A DNA stretch of 7,814 bases from assembly GCA_001767575.1 (NCBI GenBank), contig MELI01000104.1, forward strand, positions 3,123 to 10,936, in the 5' to 3' direction. Shown here piece by piece: positions 4,531 through 7,814 of the stretch (the first letter of the stretch is position 1; each line of letters begins with the position of its first letter). A program made the translations under genes and the position numbers. The notes below the pieces were generated by a model. That model saw only the letters and a list, made by a program, of their open reading frames with translations. It did no database searches and was not told the origin of the DNA. The stretch is from Candidatus Aquicultor primus. GTDB taxonomy: Bacteria > Actinomycetota > Aquicultoria > Aquicultorales > Aquicultoraceae.

Positions 4531-6171
4531 TTAAATGGCTAGGTCTTCGCCGGTTAGCCTGTGGTCGAACTGGAATATGTCCTCGTCCAATTGCTGGTCG
4601 TTGAGGACCGCTATCAACGCGCCGATAACGACGGCGTCGAACTTGGTGTCGCTTCCTTTGACCAGCTCATCGATGGCGGTATCTTTCGAAATTGATTCCC
4701 TGTAGGCCCGCGCGGCCGTCATGGCATCGTAGGTGTCGGCGACGGCGATAATCCGGGCGAACAGGGGTATGTCGTCACCAGTGATGCCCTCGGGGTATCC
4801 CGATCCATCAAGTCGCTCGTGATGGTAGAGCACTGCCGGGACGATACTTTCGAGGCTGGCTATGGGTGATAAGAGCTTAGAGCCGGTAACCGGATGCTCT
4901 TTTACGATATTGAATTCTTCATCCGTTAGCTGCTCGGGCTTGTTTAGTATATGGGGCGGCACGTTGACTTTGCCTATATCATGGATGAGGGCTGCTTTAT
5001 AAAGAAGGTCTATGTCGTCTTGGGCTAAGTCCATCTCGACCGCGATTCTTCGGGAAATCTCAGCGACACGTTTAGAATGATTGTTGGAGTAGTGGTCGAC
5101 GACATTAACGAGCTCATTAAGAACAGCGATGCTGTTGAAGCAAGCGTGTTCGAGTGTCGCGTACATCTGGCTGTTGTCAATGGAAAGACCCAGCAAGCTG
5201 CATGCGGCTCGAAGCGATTCACTGATTTCGGGCGAGATGGGGACAGAAGACTTCCACCCGATATTCAACACGCCCACAATCTTGTCGTGCGACGCTATTT
5301 TTATTGAAGCGAACGAGCGCACGCCGGTTTGATTAGCAATGTCGCGGCGCTCGCCATTAAACTCCTCAGCGCTGGTCAACAGGTGGTTGTCACGGTCGGC
5401 TGCTGTCATAGATTCGTTGTCAAGCGTCACATTCTTTATGAGATATCTGCATTCCTCCGGAATCCCATAATCGGACTCCAGGACGAACGCGTTATCTTCC
5501 CGCAGGTAGAGTGCGGCAATTCTTATCTCTGGAATACAAGAGAGGCTTTCGATGAATTTTTGCGCCAGCCGCTTTGTTGATGGGTTATCTCTTAAGGAGA
5601 GAGCAAGGTTGGAAAACAAGCCGAGAATCAGCTTTCTGCGCGATTGCCTTTGTTGTGAGATGTATTTTTCATCCTCACCTTTGAGCAGTCCAATCATGCC
5701 TCGCGAGTACTCAAGACCTACCTTGCCATCGGCTTCTGCAGACGGTGTGATATATAAATCGAATGTGCAGGGTCGGACTGTTTGTTCTGGTCCGATAATT
5801 GTCACTAGTTTACTGTAGCCGAAAGAAAGGAAGCCAAGACCCCCAACAAGTCCTTTCATAACCGAGCACAAAGAATCGGACTGATATTGTTTAAAAGGAC
5901 AGTTCTTCACTCTATACCGGATTTGGCTCCTACCTATGGTGACCGGAACGATGACATAGTCGAAGCTCGATGTGACCGACGCCACCGCGTTGATGAACGA
6001 TGCACCCGACATCTCGTTCTTTGCCGCTCCTGTAGCCGATTTGACTCGCCAATTCAGTTGTGTCGCAAGCTTAAGTCCCAGACTGGAGATGGTGGTTTGG
6101 GGAATCAGGGTATCATCTATAGTTTTTGCCAACTCACCGGTGATCAGCGTCAATAATTGCTTGCTATCCAA
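4531..6171 (-). CDS. GAF/HD-GYP c-di-GMP phosphodiesterase with cysteine-bearing N-terminal domain
   Basis: The product has 546 residues and no signal peptide or membrane segment. The N-terminal region (about 1-165) holds three spaced cysteines: NCPF (C91), SLC (C102) and RPCTF (C135). The CPF-x-C-x-CxF layout recalls V4R-like and MetOD1-like sensor domains and the cysteines of SufR-type regulators, so a metal, Fe-S or small-molecule sensor is possible (inference). A GAF domain follows (about 185-335). The HD-GYP domain (about 345-525) carries H365, HDIGK (397-401), EHP (425-427), HHERLDGSGYPEG (450-462) and ARIIAVADTYDAMT (472-485), all the residues expected of an active phosphodiesterase that hydrolyses c-di-GMP. 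The start is TTG 6171 with GGGAG nine bases upstream; the next ATG is at residue 54. No GGDEF partner is in view. Confidence 0.93.
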   Translation of the reverse strand: MDSKQLLTLITGELAKTIDDTLIPQTTISSLGLKLATQLNWRVKSATGAAKNEMSGASFINAVASVTSSFDYVIVPVTIGRSQIRYRVKNCPFKQYQSDSLCSVMKGLVGGLGFLSFGYSKLVTIIGPEQTVRPCTFDLYITPSAEADGKVGLEYSRGMIGLLKGEDEKYISQQRQSRRKLILGLFSNLALSLRDNPSTKRLAQKFIESLSCIPEIRIAALYLREDNAFVLESDYGIPEECRYLIKNVTLDNESMTAADRDNHLLTSAEEFNGERRDIANQTGVRSFASIKIASHDKIVGVLNIGWKSSVPISPEISESLRAACSLLGLSIDNSQMYATLEHACFNSIAVLNELVNVVDHYSNNHSKRVAEISRRIAVEMDLAQDDIDLLYKAALIHDIGKVNVPPHILNKPEQLTDEEFNIVKEHPVTGSKLLSPIASLESIVPAVLYHHERLDGSGYPEGITGDDIPLFARIIAVADTYDAMTAARAYRESISKDTAIDELVKGSDTKFDAVVIGALIAVLNDQQLDEDIFQFDHRLTGEDLAI

Positions 6172-6197
6172 GTAGTCCCACTCCCTCAGCCTTAATA

Positions 6198-6226
6198 ATG
6201 GTATAGATATATGATTTAATCGACAA
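6198..6226 (-). promoter_or_regulatory. Possible promoter of the HD-GYP gene
   Basis: TTGTCG (6221-6226), 17 bases, TACCAT (6198-6203); each hexamer matches four of six consensus bases. It would start RNA ~20 bases before the TTG start. A second weak candidate, TTGCGT - 17 bases - TATTAA, lies further up, so this is only the nearest of several. Confidence 0.3.
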
Positions 6227-6568
6227 GCAGCCCAAAAAGCCTAAGCGTTAATGAGACAAAAGCGAGAACATTTGCGGATTAATATGATCGATGGAAGGCG
6301 GACGCAAAAGTTTTCCCGGTCGGTTTTAACCTAGTCAACTAAACTGGGATTAGAGTGTCGGCGAAACATAATGGGGTGGGGCGGTGGTTTTGTAATACAT
6401 GAAGCGCAACCTTACTCTTTGTCCTAAAGTGAAGATAGACGACAGCACTGTAACTACCAGCATAGATGCGTTCGCTCTATAAGAAGCGGCGATTTACACG
6501 AAAGCTTAGGTAAAGGGTGAGCCATTAACCATTATCACTTAGCGCGAAGGGGCGCCGCCGAGAGCTTG
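6227..6568. other. Intergenic stretch with nothing firmly recognised
   Basis: This gap separates the surface-protein gene from the HD-GYP gene. I see no frame with a ribosome binding site, no tRNA and no clear terminator after the stop at 6569. A G-rich run at 6373-6387 (two G4 and two G2 runs) could at most form a weak two-layer quadruplex. The GACGCAAAAG at 6301-6310 recalls a c-di-GMP riboswitch fragment but lacks the rest of the motif. Confidence 0.5.
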
Positions 6569-7814
6569 CTATTCCTTGGCACCAAGAACTCCTACGACCA
6601 TCTTGGCCGCCTCGGCTCTTGATGCAGTGTTGCTTGGCCTGAAGGTGTTGTCGTTATAGCCGCCGACGATATTAGCTTTAACGCATTTGGCTATATAGTC
6701 CTTAGCCCATGAGCTTGCGATATCGGATAGGGTGCTGGTTCCAGAGGGCAAGCCAAGAGTCTCGGATGCGATTTTGGCGATTTCAGCTCGGGTTATGCTT
6801 TTACCGGGCTTAAATGTATTGTCCTCATAGCCGGCGATAACCTGCTTCGATTTGGCCGTTTCGATATAGCTATACGCCCAATGGTCTTTGGGCACATCGG
6901 TAAACGAAGGACTAGAGGGGTTTTCTAGAGTCCAGCCCATCGCAAGGCACATCATCTTGGCAAACTCACCGCGGGAGACATTGTTGTTCGGCCGGAAAGA
7001 CCCATCGACATATCCGGAAACTATTTTACTGGTGGTCAGCTGTATGACGTGATCTTTGTACCAGGCCGTATCCGGCACGTCGGCGAAACCGGATTCATTC
7101 GCGCTTTTCTCGATATTTACCTCCAGCTCACTAGACTTCGCACTCTCCTTAGCTGTCTTGTCCAACCAGGTCACCGCATAGACATAGGTCGTGCCGATTG
7201 CGATGTTTTTGTCTTGATACTGGGCTTCGAGTATCGCAGCCGTGTTTATCTTTGCCGGCGTCGTATCGCCTTTTATTTTTCGGTAGACGTTGTAGCTGGA
7301 TAAGTTGCTGTCGGTAATCGAGGTCCACGATATGTGCGCGAACCCCTTGTTGCTTACTACTTTCAAACCTTGCGGTGCATTCGCGGTGGATGTGTCGTTC
7401 TGCACCGTGAGGCTATACGAGTATGCCGCGGCAAGCGCATTGCCTGAACTGTCCTTAACACCGCTCGCCGGTATGGTCACGGTATATTTCATGCCCAACG
7501 TAAGGTCTTTAGTCGGGTCTAGCGTCAGCACTTTATCTTTGATGCTCTTAGACAGGGAAATCGCCGTGCTGCTCGTATCTTTTACCGCTATCGTTTCATA
7601 GGCGGTTCCAGCCAGTATGCTCTCGCTAAAAGTAATGGTTATAGTCTTTTCTTTCGCGACGTCGACCGCATTGTTGGCCGGGTCGGTAGAGCTAACCGCC
7701 GGGGGAGTGGTATCGTTTTGTGTCGTGAAGCTTAAGGTATATTGTGCGGCCAGGCTGTTATTTGACATATCTTTGACTGCGCTTACCGGAATCGTAATAG
7801 AATAGACGGTATTG
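6569..7814 (-). CDS. S-layer-type surface protein: Ig-like repeats, fibronectin III, three SLH domains (N-terminus beyond edge)
   Basis: The frame stays open to the window edge, so the 414 visible residues are the C-terminal part; the ATG at 7768 is internal, since the codons before it continue the Ig-like repeat (YSITIPVSAVKD). In order: the tail of one bacterial Ig-like (Big_5/SbsA-type) domain (1-33), a complete second copy (about 36-139; TDPANNAVDV, ITFSESI, YTVTIPASGVKDSSGNALA), a fibronectin type III domain (about 144-235; APQGLKV, ISWTSI, YNVYRK) and three SLH domains (about 241-289, 302-350, 360-414). Their binding motifs read SRGE, TRAE and SRAE. SLH triplets anchor proteins non-covalently to secondary cell-wall polymer, often pyruvylated, so this is an exported protein displayed through its N-terminal part. 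Its task cannot be told from the part in view. Confidence 0.93.
   Translation of the reverse strand, partial: NTVYSITIPVSAVKDMSNNSLAAQYTLSFTTQNDTTPPAVSSTDPANNAVDVAKEKTITITFSESILAGTAYETIAVKDTSSTAISLSKSIKDKVLTLDPTKDLTLGMKYTVTIPASGVKDSSGNALAAAYSYSLTVQNDTSTANAPQGLKVVSNKGFAHISWTSITDSNLSSYNVYRKIKGDTTPAKINTAAILEAQYQDKNIAIGTTYVYAVTWLDKTAKESAKSSELEVNIEKSANESGFADVPDTAWYKDHVIQLTTSKIVSGYVDGSFRPNNNVSRGEFAKMMCLAMGWTLENPSSPSFTDVPKDHWAYSYIETAKSKQVIAGYEDNTFKPGKSITRAEIAKIASETLGLPSGTSTLSDIASSWAKDYIAKCVKANIVGGYNDNTFRPSNTASRAEAAKMVVGVLGAKE
7391..7814 (-). repeat. Tandem Ig-like coding repeat, ~318-base period
   Basis: The blocks ending in QNDT recur 106 codons apart: ITIPVSAVKD..LAAQYTLSFTTQNDT and VTIPASGVKD..LAAAYSYSLTVQNDT. 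One whole unit (7391-7708) and part of the next (7709-7814) are visible. The units have diverged at base level, so this is an old domain duplication; more copies probably lie beyond the edge. Confidence 0.7.

Noticed and set aside
6301..6310. GACGCAAAAG, like a fragment of the c-di-GMP-I (GEMM) riboswitch
   Set aside because: The paired GGCAAA part, the GAAA tetraloop and its receptor stem are missing, and no plus-strand gene follows in the window.
6373..6387. G-quadruplex in the gap after the surface-protein gene
   Set aside because: Two of the four G-runs have only two Gs, so at best a weak two-layer form is possible.

Overview
The window reads as a piece of a Gram-positive-type chromosome with intermediate GC. 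Every gene I can support lies on the minus strand, so transcription runs right to left. A surface protein with three SLH domains, an exported CAP-domain protein, strong AGGAGG-type ribosome binding sites and very frequent TTG starts fit a monoderm such as a Firmicute or a deep-branching actinobacterium. That placement is an inference, and no marker here fixes the taxon.

In the order of transcription: (1) 7814-6569, the C-terminal part of a large S-layer-type surface protein (Ig-like repeats, fibronectin III, three SLH domains), cut by the window edge. (2) 6171-4531, a cytoplasmic signalling protein with a cysteine-bearing N-terminal domain, a GAF domain and an intact HD-GYP c-di-GMP phosphodiesterase domain. 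(3) 4489-4063, a complete cold-shock gene unit: promoter, ~138-nt structured leader, csp gene and terminator. (4) 3996-2122, typA/bipA, a ribosome-associated GTPase, with its own promoter. (5) 2101-1509, a small lipoprotein with a rhodanese domain whose catalytic cysteine is replaced by aspartate. (6) 1445-1267, a terminator-like hairpin and a possible structured RNA. (7) 1266-843, a second cold-shock unit built like the first. (8) 671-1, a promoter, a ~155-nt leader and a secreted CAP/SCP-domain protein cut by the left edge.

The most striking signal is the pair of csp units. They match over promoter, leader, coding region and terminator. In both, a 9-bp hairpin ends inside the Shine-Dalgarno sequence, which suggests translation controlled by temperature-dependent RNA folding. 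They bracket typA, which is needed for growth in the cold in some bacteria, so this stretch may act as a cold-adaptation locus (inference). A second theme is the use of TTG starts in five of the six genes whose start is visible; the positions of the ribosome binding sites set these starts. Because of this the CAP gene has no long ATG-initiated frame, and three other genes would be given wrong upstream starts by a longest-frame rule. I saw no mobile element, CRISPR array, tRNA or rRNA.
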